This document shows, piece by piece, positions 33,115 to 41,927 of a stretch of 64,000 nt of DNA; position 1 is the stretch's first letter; the number at the start of each line of letters is the position of its first letter. Origin of the DNA: Tepidiforma bonchosmolovskayae (lineage in GTDB: Bacteria > Chloroflexota > Dehalococcoidia > Tepidiformales > Tepidiformaceae); NCBI RefSeq assembly GCF_008838325.1, contig NZ_CP042829.1, forward strand, positions 1,674,001 through 1,738,000. The letters run 5' to 3'. The notes under the pieces are model-generated. The model saw only the letters and a program-made list of their open reading frames with translations. It made no database searches and was not told where the DNA came from. The position numbers and the translations under genes are program-made.

Positions 33115-35493
33115 ATGAACGACCCGCGCACCTACGAAATCGAAATCGGGGGCAAAACCCTCACCATCCAGCACGGCATCCTCGCCCAGCAGGCCAACGG
33201 CGCCGTCACCGTCCGCCTCGGCGATACCGTCGTCCTCGTCACCGTCTGCATGGCCGAGGCCCGCGAAGGCATCGACTTCTTCCCCCTCACGGTCGACTAC
33301 GAAGAGCGCCTCTATGCCGTCGGCAAAATCCCCGGCGGCTTCCCCCGCCGCGAAGGCCGTGCCTCCACCGAGGCCATCCTCGCCATGCGCCTCACCGATC
33401 GCCCCCTCCGGCCCCTCTTCCCCAAGGGCTTCCGCAACGAAGTCCAGGTCATCGCGACCACCCTCTCCGCCGACCGCGAGCACCAGCCCGATACCCTCAT
33501 CACCATCGGCGCCTCCGCCGCACTCGGCATCAGCGATATCCCCTTCAACGGTCCCGTCTCCTCCGTCCGCGTCACCCGCCTCGACGGCCAGTACATCGTC
33601 AACCCCACCTTCGATGAAACCGAGCGCGGCGACCTCGACATCGTCGTCGCCGGCACGAAGGACGCCGTCGTCATGGTCGAAGCCGGCGCCAAGCAGGTCG
33701 CCGAAGACGTCGTCCTCGAGGCCATCGAAGTCGCCATGGAGGCGAACCGCAAGATCATCGCCCTCCAGGAACAGATCGCGGCCGATGTCGCCCCGGTGAA
33801 GAAGCCCTTCACCCCGGCGAAGGAGAACGAAGAAGCCATCGCGGTCATCAGCGAGTACCTCAAGGACCGCATCCCTGAACTCGTCGCCACCGCCGCCTCC
33901 GAGCGCTCCGACGCCAACAAGGCCGTCCGCCAGGAGCTCCAGGAGCAGTTCGGCGACCGCTTCACCTCCGCCGAGATCGCCGATGCCCTCTGGAACATCA
34001 TCAAAAAGGCGATGCGCAGGCAGATCCTCGAGCAGGGCATCCGCGCCGACGGCCGCGGCGTCAAAGACATCCGCCCGCTCGATATCCACGTCGGCGTCCT
34101 CCCCCGCACCCACGGCTCCGGCCTCTTCCAGCGCGGCCAGACCCAGGTCCTCACCATCGCCACCCTCGGCGGGCTCAGCATGGTGCAAAAGCTCGATACC
34201 CTCTCGCCCGACGAGTACAAGCGGTACATGCACCACTACAACTTCCCGCCCTACTCCGTCGGCGAAGTCCGCCCCCTCCGCGGGGCCGGCCGCCGCGAAA
34301 TCGGCCACGGCGCCCTCGCCGAGCGCGCCCTCGAACCCGTCATCCCCTCCGAGGAAGAGTTCCCCTACGCCCTCCGCCTCGTGAGCGAGGTCATGTCCTC
34401 CAACGGCTCCACCTCCATGGCCTCCGTCTGCGGCAGCACCCTCGCCCTCATGGACGCCGGCGTCCCCATCTCCGCACCGGTCGCCGGCATCGCCATGGGC
34501 CTCATCATGGGCGAGGATGGCAACTACCGCGTCCTCACCGATATCGCCGGCCAGGAAGACTTCATGGGCGACATGGACTTCAAGGTCGCCGGCACCGCGA
34601 AGGGCATCACCGCCCTCCAGATGGACATCAAGATCTCCGGCGTCTCCCGCGAACTCCTGGCAACCGCCCTCGAACAGGCCCGCGAAGCCCGCCAGTACAT
34701 CCTCCAGCGCATGCTCGAAGTCATCCCCGAGCCGCGGCCCGAGCTCTCGCCGTACGCGCCCAAGATGTACAAGATCACCATCCCCCAGGACATGATCGGC
34801 ACCCTCATCGGGCCCGGCGGCAAGACCGTCCGCCGCATCCAGGACGAATCCGGCGGCGCCACCATCGACATCCAGGAAGACGGCACCGTCATCGTTGGCT
34901 CCCCCAACGAAGAGGTCGCCCGCAAAGCTATCCGCATGATCGAAGGCCTCACCAAAGAGGTCCAGGTCGGCGAAATCTACACCGGCAAGGTCACCCGCCT
35001 CCTCAACTTCGGCGCCTTCGTCGAAATCCTCCCCGGCAAGGAAGGCCTCATCCACATCTCCCAGCTCGGCGCCGACCACGTCCGCAGCGTCGAAGACGAG
35101 GTCAAGGTCGGCGACGAGGTCACCGTCATGGTCTCCGAGATCGACAACCTCGGCCGCATCAACCTCTCCCGCCGCGCTGTCCTCCTCGGCGAAACACCGG
35201 AGCAGGCCGCAGCAGCCAGCCGCGACGGCGGCCGCGACCGCGACCGCGGGCCGCGCGGCGGCGGCCCGGGCGGCTCCGGCGGCGGTTCCCGCCCCTCCGA
35301 CCGCGACCGCGGCGGCCGCGGCGGCGGCCCCCAGCCCCAGCGCGGCAGCCAGCCGCAGCCCTCGCGCCCGGCGCCGGCCAGCACCGGCCCCGTGGGCGGC
35401 GCCACCCGCGGCTGGGTGCGCCGCACCCCGCCCGCTGAAGGCGCGCCCCCGCCTCCGCGCCGCGATTTCGGCGGCGGCATGAACGAGGACTGA
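33115..35493 (+). CDS. pnp: Polyribonucleotide nucleotidyltransferase (PNPase)
   Basis: A phosphorolytic 3'-5' exoribonuclease. Two RNase PH-like domains are present (PRREGRASTEAILAMRLTDRPLRPLF; GSGLFQRGQTQVLTIATLG; LMDAGVPISAPVAGIAMGL). They are followed by a KH domain (GTLIGPGGKTVRRIQDESG, ~560-600) and an S1 domain (VGEIYTGKVTRLLNFGAFVEI, ~618-690). The last ~90 residues are an RG/RD/Gly-rich tail, longer than usual and probably disordered. ATG 33115 is favoured; TTG 33106 is in frame and would add three residues. A strong terminator follows. Confidence 0.97.
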   Translation: MNDPRTYEIEIGGKTLTIQHGILAQQANGAVTVRLGDTVVLVTVCMAEAREGIDFFPLTVDYEERLYAVGKIPGGFPRREGRASTEAILAMRLTDRPLRPLFPKGFRNEVQVIATTLSADREHQPDTLITIGASAALGISDIPFNGPVSSVRVTRLDGQYIVNPTFDETERGDLDIVVAGTKDAVVMVEAGAKQVAEDVVLEAIEVAMEANRKIIALQEQIAADVAPVKKPFTPAKENEEAIAVISEYLKDRIPELVATAASERSDANKAVRQELQEQFGDRFTSAEIADALWNIIKKAMRRQILEQGIRADGRGVKDIRPLDIHVGVLPRTHGSGLFQRGQTQVLTIATLGGLSMVQKLDTLSPDEYKRYMHHYNFPPYSVGEVRPLRGAGRREIGHGALAERALEPVIPSEEEFPYALRLVSEVMSSNGSTSMASVCGSTLALMDAGVPISAPVAGIAMGLIMGEDGNYRVLTDIAGQEDFMGDMDFKVAGTAKGITALQMDIKISGVSRELLATALEQAREARQYILQRMLEVIPEPRPELSPYAPKMYKITIPQDMIGTLIGPGGKTVRRIQDESGGATIDIQEDGTVIVGSPNEEVARKAIRMIEGLTKEVQVGEIYTGKVTRLLNFGAFVEILPGKEGLIHISQLGADHVRSVEDEVKVGDEVTVMVSEIDNLGRINLSRRAVLLGETPEQAAAASRDGGRDRDRGPRGGGPGGSGGGSRPSDRDRGGRGGGPQPQRGSQPQPSRPAPASTGPVGGATRGWVRRTPPAEGAPPPPRRDFGGGMNED

Positions 35494-35519
35494 CACCTCC
35501 CTGCTCAGGGTCGACAAAG

Positions 35520-35556
35520 GAGGCCGCCCCGGCACCGGGGCGGCCTCGCTGTTTGT
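35520..35556. terminator. Strong hairpin terminator after pnp
   Basis: Perfect 11-bp stem (35520-35530 with 35537-35547), 6-nt loop, followed by GCTGTTTGTCC. It lies between convergent pnp and a luciferase-like gene and could serve both. Confidence 0.75.
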
Positions 35557-35575
35557 CCGGGCGCTCGCGGGGGCC

Positions 35576-36820
35576 CTACACCCCGACCGCCTCCCGCCAC
35601 TCCGCCGGCTTTGCCCGCTGCTCCTCGGGCAGCGGCCGAATCCACCAGCGGTCCTCGTACTCGCTCCAGATGCCGCGCAGCTTCGGCATCACCTTCTCCG
35701 CGAACAGCTTCGTGTTGTACATCACCTTCTCGCGCGGCATGTTCCCGATCTGCATCAGGCACATCAGGTGGCCGACCTTCAGCCCCTTGATGACCTCCTC
35801 CAGCTGCTGCGCCACGCTCTCCGGGCTCCCGGCCACCACGTACCCCTGCTTCACGAAGTCCGCCCAGGTCAGCCCGGCACGCTGCGCGCTCGCCTGTGCG
35901 CCCACCTGGGCCGTAATCCCGGCCTTCACCGTCCGCAGCGTCCGGTAGCCCGGCGCATCCGCGAATCCCGCGTAGACGTGCAGGCACCGGTTGTAGAAGT
36001 AATCCACGTGCTCGCTGTACAGCCGCTCGGCCTCCGCGTCGCTCTCCGCCACGCAGACCAGCTGCAGGAAGCCCGCCCGGTACGGGTTGAACTCCCCGCC
36101 CAGCTCATCCACCCGCGCCCAGTACTGGTCCATCACGCCCTTCCCGCGCAGGTAGCCGAAGTACGAAAGGTAGCAATAGACGTAATCCTTCTCCGTCGTC
36201 CAGTCCCACGTCTCCAGCGAACCGCCGCCCGGGATCCAGATCGGCGGGTGCGGCTGCTGCAGCGGCCGCGGCCACGGGTTCACGTACCGCACCTGGTTGT
36301 ACTTCCCGTTGAAGTGGAACGTCTCCTTGTTCGTCCACGCCTGCAGGATGAAGTCGTGGTTCTCGTAGTACCGCTCCCGCAGCGTCGCCGGCGTCATCCC
36401 GTAGGCAAAGTTCGTGTCCATGCTCGTCCCTACCGGGAAGCCGGCCACCAGCCGCCCGCCCGAGATGACGTCGAGCATGGCGAACTCCTCCGCCACCCGC
36501 AGCGGCGGGTTGTACAGCGCAATCGAGTTCCCCAGCACCACCAGCCCTGCCCGCGAGGTGCGCCGCGCCAGCGCCGCCGCAATCAGGTTCGGGCTCGGCA
36601 TCAGCCCGTACGCGTTCGAATGGTGCTCGTTGCAGCAGATCCCGTCGAACCCGCACCGCTCCGCGTACTCCAGCTCGTCAAGGTACTCGTTGTAGACGTG
36701 GTGCCCCTTCACCGGGTCGAACAGCGAGTACGGCACGTCGACCCAGACGCTCCGGTACCGCTCCTTGAAGTCGTCCGGCAGGTACGGATACGGCATCAGG
36801 TGGAACCAGTGGAACTTCAT
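35576..36820 (-). CDS. LLM class flavin-dependent oxidoreductase
   Basis: A luciferase-like monooxygenase of 414 residues. The N-terminal half has HLMPYPYLPDDF, AERCGFDGICCNEHHSNAYGLMPSPNLIAAALARRT (the EHH segment is typical of bacterial luciferase-like enzymes), and LRVAEEFAMLDVISGGRLVAGFPVG. The C-terminal region closes the barrel with VVAGSPESVAQQLEEVIKGL. It probably uses FMNH2 or F420H2 on an unknown substrate. ATG 36820 with GAGGGG 4 nt upstream is chosen; an in-frame extension of 24 codons upstream is Arg-rich and unlikely. Confidence 0.88.
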   Translation of the reverse strand: MKFHWFHLMPYPYLPDDFKERYRSVWVDVPYSLFDPVKGHHVYNEYLDELEYAERCGFDGICCNEHHSNAYGLMPSPNLIAAALARRTSRAGLVVLGNSIALYNPPLRVAEEFAMLDVISGGRLVAGFPVGTSMDTNFAYGMTPATLRERYYENHDFILQAWTNKETFHFNGKYNQVRYVNPWPRPLQQPHPPIWIPGGGSLETWDWTTEKDYVYCYLSYFGYLRGKGVMDQYWARVDELGGEFNPYRAGFLQLVCVAESDAEAERLYSEHVDYFYNRCLHVYAGFADAPGYRTLRTVKAGITAQVGAQASAQRAGLTWADFVKQGYVVAGSPESVAQQLEEVIKGLKVGHLMCLMQIGNMPREKVMYNTKLFAEKVMPKLRGIWSEYEDRWWIRPLPEEQRAKPAEWREAVGV

Positions 36821-36954
36821 GCTGCCCCTCCAGCGGCTGCGCCGCGCAGCGCGGCGTGCATCATCCATACGCCCGCGCAATATCCGCGTCAAGCTGCGCA
36901 GCCGCCCGCGGGGCCCTACTCTCCCCCTGCGGGCTCTGGAGACTGGAGGACCCC

Positions 36955-37449
36955 ATGCGCCCTGACCACGCGCTCGAATCCGCCGCCCGCGCCGTCGAAC
37001 GGTACGCCGACCCCGCCCGGCCCCTCGTCCACCCCCAGCAGATCATCGCCGCTATCCGCCGCGAAGAATCCGCCGCCTCCCGCGCCAACGGCTGGCTCGC
37101 CGACCACATCGTCGGCCTCGCCGGCACCATGGCCTTCTTCCACTTCCTCTGGCTCCTCATCGCCGGCTGGGCCCTCTGGCAGTCTGGCATCCTCCACAAC
37201 CGCGGATTCGACCCCTACCCCTACTCCTTCCTCTTCTTCATCCTCGGCGGCATCATGCAGTCACTCTTCGTGCCCACCATGCTGACCGCCTCCAACCGCG
37301 CCGCCGAGCGCGACCGCATCAAAGACGAAGCCGACCACCGCGCCTGGTCCCACCTCTACCAGGTCAACGATGACCAGCTCCGGCTCCTCCAGGAGATTCG
37401 CGACCTCCTCGCAGCCGCCCGTCCCGCTTCCGGCCCCGCCGCGGAGTAG
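36955..37449 (+). CDS. DUF1003 family membrane protein
   Basis: A 164-residue protein with two TMs (VGLAGTMAFFHFLWLLIAGWAL and YSFLFFILGGIMQSLFVPTML). The segment after TM2, MLTASNRAAERDRIKDEADHRAW, is the DUF1003 hallmark (NR...DR...D), followed by a C-terminal coiled-coil-like helix (DQLRLLQEIRDLL). Function unknown. CTGGAGGA precedes the ATG. It is divergent from the luciferase-like gene and convergent with tesB. Confidence 0.82.
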   Translation: MRPDHALESAARAVERYADPARPLVHPQQIIAAIRREESAASRANGWLADHIVGLAGTMAFFHFLWLLIAGWALWQSGILHNRGFDPYPYSFLFFILGGIMQSLFVPTMLTASNRAAERDRIKDEADHRAWSHLYQVNDDQLRLLQEIRDLLAAARPASGPAAE

Positions 37450-37459
37450 CCCCGGCGCC

Positions 37460-38347
37460 CTACGCCTCGCGCGGCGCCCGGAAGAGCCCCTCCTGCGCGA
37501 CCGTCGCAATCCGCGTCCCCGAGCGGTCATACATCCCCGCGATCATGATCGCCCGCGCCGCGTGCGCTGCCGGGCTCTCGCTCACGTACAGCACCCAGTC
37601 ATCGAACCGCGGCGGCCGGTGGAACCACATCGCGTGGTCCAGGCTCGCCGAGCTCCCGCCGGGCCGCCAGAGCCCGTAATGGTGCGCCACGGTCGCCACC
37701 AGGCCGCTGTCACTGAAGTAGGCCAGCGCCGCCGCATGCAGGAGCGGATCCTCCGGGAGCGGCTCCGCCATCCGGCCCCACACGGCCCGCGCCGGCAGCC
37801 GCCCGGTCCCGTCGTCTGCGCGCGTCGGCTCCGCCGCCGACCGCAGGTCAATCGGCCGTCCCAGCCGGCTCCGCATCCGTTCGGCCATCGCCGGCGGGAT
37901 GTCGGCCATCCGCGGCAGCGCAATCGTCGTCCACCAGGGCGGGCAGCCCTCCGGGTCGGGCGCTGCCGGCATCGGCGCCTGGTGCGAAATCCCCTCCTCC
38001 GGCGCGGCGAAGCTCACCGACGCCTCGAAGATCGTGTGCCCGGCCTGCACCGCCGTCACCCGTCGCGTCAGGAAGTTCCGTCCCTCCCGGATCCGCTCCA
38101 CTGTGTAGTCGATCGGGTCCTGCGGCTTCCCCGCCCGCAAGAAGTACGCGTGCAGCGAGTGGATCGACCCGAAACTTGCGGTGCGCCCGGCCGCCACGAT
38201 CGCCTGCGCCAGCACCAGCCCGCCGAAGAGCCGGCCTTCCTCCTGCCCCGGTTCGCCCCGGAACCGGTTGTAATCCGCCGGCTCCAGCGCCATCTGCCGC
38301 AAGAACTCACGAATCGCCCCGCCGGGGGCCTCCTGCGCCTCCGTCAT
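37460..38347 (-). CDS. tesB: Acyl-CoA thioesterase II (TesB-like)
   Basis: A double-hotdog acyl-CoA thioesterase, 295 residues. The first hotdog holds RLFGGLVLAQAIVAAGRT and IHSLHAYFLRAG. The second holds ALAYFSDSGLV with the catalytic Asp, and SLDHAMWFHRPPRFDDW, the strongest TesB signature. It releases free fatty acids from acyl-CoA and fits the many acyl-CoA enzymes in the region. Followed on the same strand by acyl-CoA dehydrogenase and DUF2277 genes upstream, it may be the last gene of that cluster. Confidence 0.9.
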   Translation of the reverse strand: MTEAQEAPGGAIREFLRQMALEPADYNRFRGEPGQEEGRLFGGLVLAQAIVAAGRTASFGSIHSLHAYFLRAGKPQDPIDYTVERIREGRNFLTRRVTAVQAGHTIFEASVSFAAPEEGISHQAPMPAAPDPEGCPPWWTTIALPRMADIPPAMAERMRSRLGRPIDLRSAAEPTRADDGTGRLPARAVWGRMAEPLPEDPLLHAAALAYFSDSGLVATVAHHYGLWRPGGSSASLDHAMWFHRPPRFDDWVLYVSESPAAHAARAIMIAGMYDRSGTRIATVAQEGLFRAPREA

Positions 38348-38415
38348 GGTTCCTCCATCTCCCGCCCCTGCCCCGCTCCGGGGCCGGGCCGTTCGTACGT
38401 TTGTGTCGAATCAGC

Positions 38416-38643
38416 CTACCGGCTGCCGGCCTCCCGGTCTCCCCGCCCAGCCTCGAGCGCCGCCAGCAGCCGCCCCGTCGCCGCCGCCACCGCCGCCACC
38501 GCCTCCTCGAACGCCGCCGCATTCCGCCGCGAGGGCTGCCGGTAGCCGCTCACCTTGCGCACGTACTGGAGCGCCGCCGCCCGCACCTCCTCGTCCGTCG
38601 CCGGCGGCGCCTGCCCCCGCAGGGTCCGGATACTTCGGCACAC
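38416..38643 (-). CDS. DUF2277 family protein
   Basis: A 75-residue protein. MCRSIRTLRGQAPPATDEEVRAAALQYVRKVSGYRQPSRRNAAAF contains the DUF2277 features: Cys at position 2, PPAT-x-EE, AALQYVRK and SGY. Family length is ~80-90, so this is complete. Function unknown; the first residues with Cys-Arg suggest a metal or nucleic-acid contact. The start codon is GTG. It sits 19 nt downstream of the acyl-CoA dehydrogenase gene on the same strand and 68 nt upstream of tesB. Confidence 0.82.
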   Translation of the reverse strand: MCRSIRTLRGQAPPATDEEVRAAALQYVRKVSGYRQPSRRNAAAFEEAVAAVAAATGRLLAALEAGRGDREAGSR

Positions 38644-38662
38644 GCCCGGCCTCCTTCCCCGC

Positions 38663-39853
38663 CTAGGCCCGCGGCAGCCCGAGCCCGCGCGTCGCGATGA
38701 TGTTCCGCTGCACCTCGCTCGTGCCCCCGCCGATGGTCGCCGCCACCGAGTGCAGCTGGAACCGCCCGATCCGGCCCATCAGCAGCTCCCAGCGCGAGGC
38801 GCCCCGCGACGTAATCTGCCCCCGCAGCCCCGCCATCCGGTACAGCACCGCCGCCATCCGCTGCTCCACTTCGCTCGCGTACAGCTTCACAATGCTCGCC
38901 TCGTAGTTCGGCTGCACCCCCCGCGCCTGCATCGAAACCACCCGCAGGCTCAGGTTTCGAGCCACCTCCACCTCAATGACCAGGTCCGCCAGCCGGTGCC
39001 GCGCCCACGCCAGGTTCGTCAGTCCCTCAGCCTTCGCGCACGCGATCGCCTCCTCGAGGATCGCCCGGTACTCCACGCACAGGTCCACCAGGCTCCGCTC
39101 GAAGTCCAGCGTCGTCGCCGCCACGTACCACCCCCGGTTCTCCTCCCCCACCAGGTTCCGCGCCGGCACCCGCACATTCTCGAAGAACACCTGGTTGAAC
39201 CCGCTGTTCCCAACCATGTTGATGATCGGCGAGAGCGTGATCCCCGGCGATTTCATGTCCACCAGGAAGTACGAGAGCCCCTTGTGCTTCGGCGCCGAGG
39301 GGTCCGTCCGCGCCAGGAGGATCATCCAGTCCGCAATGTGCGCCCCGCTCGTCCAGATCTTCTGGCCGTTTACGACATACTCATCGCCGTCCCGCACCGC
39401 CCGCGTCTGCACGCTCGCCAGGTCCGACCCTGCGCCCGGCTCGCTGAACCCCTGGCACCAGCGCTCCTTCCCCGAAAGGATCGGCTCGATGAACCGCTCC
39501 TTCATCCACTCCTCGCCGTACTGCATCAGCGTCGGCGCCACCCAGCCAATGCCGACCCCGCCGAACCGCGGCGCCCGCGCGCGGGCCATCTCCTCCTTCA
39601 GGATGAACTGCTGCATCACCGGCAGTTCCGCGCCCCCGTACTTCTTCGGCCACGCCGGCGCCACCCACCCCCGCGACTGCAGTCGGCGCCGCCACTCCGC
39701 CAGCGCCGCTTTATCCCGCTCGTGCCCGCTCGAAAGCTGGCCCCACTCACCCTCGCCGGCATCGCCCTTCAGCGCGTCCGGCAGGTTCTCGGCGATCCAT
39801 GCCCGCACCTCGGCCCGGAACGCCGCCTCTTCCGGAGAATCACGAAAGTCCAT
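38663..39853 (-). CDS. Acyl-CoA dehydrogenase family protein
   Basis: An FAD-dependent acyl-CoA dehydrogenase of the long, caiA/fadE17-like type, 396 residues. The N-terminal helical domain contains WPKKYGGAELP. The beta domain has GFSEPGAGSDLASVQTRAVRDGD and VNGQKIWTSGAHIADW. The C-terminal domain ends in GGTSEVQRNIIATRGLGLPR. It introduces a double bond into acyl-CoA; chain specificity is unknown. ATG 39853 is supported by TAAGCT 7 nt upstream. It clusters with DUF2277 and tesB. A paralogue lies at 46.5 kb. Confidence 0.93.
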   Translation of the reverse strand: MDFRDSPEEAAFRAEVRAWIAENLPDALKGDAGEGEWGQLSSGHERDKAALAEWRRRLQSRGWVAPAWPKKYGGAELPVMQQFILKEEMARARAPRFGGVGIGWVAPTLMQYGEEWMKERFIEPILSGKERWCQGFSEPGAGSDLASVQTRAVRDGDEYVVNGQKIWTSGAHIADWMILLARTDPSAPKHKGLSYFLVDMKSPGITLSPIINMVGNSGFNQVFFENVRVPARNLVGEENRGWYVAATTLDFERSLVDLCVEYRAILEEAIACAKAEGLTNLAWARHRLADLVIEVEVARNLSLRVVSMQARGVQPNYEASIVKLYASEVEQRMAAVLYRMAGLRGQITSRGASRWELLMGRIGRFQLHSVAATIGGGTSEVQRNIIATRGLGLPRA

Positions 39854-39866
39854 GCCGCGAAGCTTA
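39854..39866 (-). promoter_or_regulatory. Leaderless-type -10 hexamer TAAGCT
   Basis: Minus-strand TAAGCT (39866-39861), 7 nt before ATG 39853. The divergent GGDEF gene has GATACC (39920-39925), 7 nt before its ATG 39933. Confidence 0.4.
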
Positions 39867-39932
39867 CCTGCGCCCGGCCCCACGATCATTCCCCGCTGAA
39901 CGGTCCGCAGCCGCCTGCCGATACCTCAACTG

Positions 39933-40922
39933 ATGGTACGCCCGAACGCCGCCCTCGCCCGCCGGGGAGACTTCCTCGCCGTCCTCGCCGACCCCGACCT
40001 CCTCCAGCTCCTCCTCGTCGCCTGCCCCGACGCAGTGATCGTCACGACCCCCGAAGAGCGCATCGCACTCTACACCGGCGCCGCCGAGGCGATGTTCGGC
40101 TTCGCGCCCGTCGAGGTCATGGGCCGCCGCATCGACGTCCTCTTTCCCGACCGGCCCAGCCGCCGCGCGCTCCGCGCGGCCCTCGCCCGCGATGGCCGGG
40201 TCGTCGCCTTCGAACTCCCTGCCGCCCGCAAAGACGCCCCGCCGTTCACCGCCGCTGTCTCGGCCGCCCGTGTGACCGGCCGCCTCGGCGATACCCTCGG
40301 CACCGTCTACTACATCCGCGACCACTCCGCCTACCGCGAAATCGAAGACGCCCTCCGCCGGAACAACGCCCAGCTCACCCACCTCGTCGCCCGGCTCGAC
40401 CACCTCGCCCGCCACGACCCCCTCACCCGCCTCCTCAACCGCGCAGCTGCCTTCGAAGCCGCCGAGAGCATCCTCCTCGCCTTCCCGGTCGGCGCTGCAA
40501 AGCTCGGCATCGCCGTCTTCGACCTCGACCGCTTCAAAGCGATCAATGACTCCTACGGCCACCTCGCCGGCGATGCCGTCCTCGAATCCTTCGGCGAAAC
40601 CCTCCGGCAGCTCGCCCGCCACGGCGACGTCATCGGCCGGTTCGGCGGCGAAGAGTTCATCGCCTTCCTCCCTGGCGCCTCCCTCGCCGATGCCGCCGCC
40701 TTTGCCGAGCGCATCCGCCAGGCCCTCCAGGCCCGGCCCGTCCCCATCGACGAAACCCTCGCCATCTCTGCCACCGTCAGCGCCGGGGTCGCCGCCATCC
40801 CCGAATCCGCCGAAACCCTCGAAGAGGCCGTCCGCATCGCCGACGAACGCCTCTACCAGGCGAAGCGCGCCGGCCGCAACCGCGTCGTCGCCACGGATAC
40901 CGAGCAGAGGAGCGCAGCATGA
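39933..40922 (+). CDS. PAS-GGDEF diguanylate cyclase
   Basis: A cytosolic 329-residue protein. A PAS-like sensor (~30-135; VIVTTPEERIALYTGAAEAMFGFAPVEVMGR) is followed by a short coiled coil and a GGDEF domain (~160-320). The active loop is GRFGGEEF, and the RHGD motif five residues before GGEEF is an intact inhibitory I-site, so the enzyme should make cyclic di-GMP with product feedback. DPLTRLLNR and FDLDRFKAINDSYGHLAGDAVL are complete. No membrane segment. It overlaps the HDOD gene by 4 nt. Confidence 0.93.
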   Translation: MVRPNAALARRGDFLAVLADPDLLQLLLVACPDAVIVTTPEERIALYTGAAEAMFGFAPVEVMGRRIDVLFPDRPSRRALRAALARDGRVVAFELPAARKDAPPFTAAVSAARVTGRLGDTLGTVYYIRDHSAYREIEDALRRNNAQLTHLVARLDHLARHDPLTRLLNRAAAFEAAESILLAFPVGAAKLGIAVFDLDRFKAINDSYGHLAGDAVLESFGETLRQLARHGDVIGRFGGEEFIAFLPGASLADAAAFAERIRQALQARPVPIDETLAISATVSAGVAAIPESAETLEEAVRIADERLYQAKRAGRNRVVATDTEQRSAA

Positions 40923-41884
40923 CGTCCGACCCGACCGCCGACTCCCCCTTCTTCCGCAACCGCCTGCGCACCATCGTCCAGGCCACCACCGACCTCGCCC
41001 CGCTCAAAGCCGTCGCCACCAAAGCAATCCAGCTCGCCGAGGACGAACGGTCGGCCGCCATGGACCTCGCAACCGTCATCAGCTCCGACCAGGCCCTCAC
41101 CGCCCGCCTGCTGAAGCTCTCCAACTCCGCCTACTACGGCTACGCCCGCCGCATCTCTAACGTCCGCGAGGCGGTCATCCTCCTCGGCATGCGCACCGTC
41201 CGCTCCGTCGCCATCTCCACCGCCATCATCGACGCCCTCCGCATCCCCCAGCTCGAAAACTCCCGCTTCGACCAGGACCTCTTCTGGGCCCACAGCGTCA
41301 CCGTCGGCATCATCGCCGAGGTCATCGCCCGCGAAACCCGTGTCGCCCGCCCCGAAGACGCCTTCACCGCCGGCGTCCTCCACGACATCGGCAAACTCGC
41401 CATGATGCTCGCCGAGCCCGCCGCCTTCGCCGAGGTGATCGACCTCGTCGAGACCGAAGGCATGAAGTACCGCGACGCCGAGTTCGCCGTGTTCGGCTTC
41501 GGCCACGAGCTCGTCGGCGCGCGCCTTGCTGCCCGCTGGAAGTTCCCCGAACCGCTCGTCTCGGCCATCCAGGCGCACCACCAGCCCGTCGCCGCCATCG
41601 AATCGATGGCCGACATCGTCACCGCCGCCAACCTGGTGGCGAACCGCGAGGGGCTCGCCGCCGGCTTCGACTACACCCACGAGCCGGAGCGCCGCCCGGC
41701 CGCCGCGGTGCCGCCCGCCGTAGACCTCGCCGTCGGCAAAGTCCACGGCGGGATCGCGACCCTCGAAGAGAAGGCCCGCGCCTTCCTCACCCACGTCACC
41801 TCCCGCCCCCCGCGCTGGTACCGCCCCCACCACGGCGAGGCGGAAGATGCCGGCGCCGACGCCGAGGAGACGCCCGCAGCCTGA
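40919..41884 (+). CDS. HDOD domain signalling protein
   Basis: A 321-residue protein with a metal-independent-looking HD-related output domain (HDOD). IQLAEDERSAAMDLATVISSDQALTARLLKLSNSAYYG and REAVILLGMRTVRSVAIS are the family core. FTAGVLHDIGKLAMML retains an HD-GK pair, and GHELVGARLAARWKFPEPL follows, so partial HD-type metal binding is possible. Usually a signalling scaffold acting downstream of c-di-GMP or other signals. It is translationally coupled to the diguanylate cyclase (ATGA overlap). Confidence 0.9.
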   Translation: MTSDPTADSPFFRNRLRTIVQATTDLAPLKAVATKAIQLAEDERSAAMDLATVISSDQALTARLLKLSNSAYYGYARRISNVREAVILLGMRTVRSVAISTAIIDALRIPQLENSRFDQDLFWAHSVTVGIIAEVIARETRVARPEDAFTAGVLHDIGKLAMMLAEPAAFAEVIDLVETEGMKYRDAEFAVFGFGHELVGARLAARWKFPEPLVSAIQAHHQPVAAIESMADIVTAANLVANREGLAAGFDYTHEPERRPAAAVPPAVDLAVGKVHGGIATLEEKARAFLTHVTSRPPRWYRPHHGEAEDAGADAEETPAA

Positions 41885-41927
41885 TGAACGGCCCCGCGCC
41901 GGCCGAATCCTCCTGTGAGGAGCACCT

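Noticed and set aside
33013..35535. 840-codon open frame antisense to pnp
   Set aside because: The strong C-ending codon usage of the + gene removes stops from the opposite strand. The translation is Gly/Asp/Glu/Val-rich low complexity with no family features. Similar frames oppose groEL (9962-12145) and other genes.
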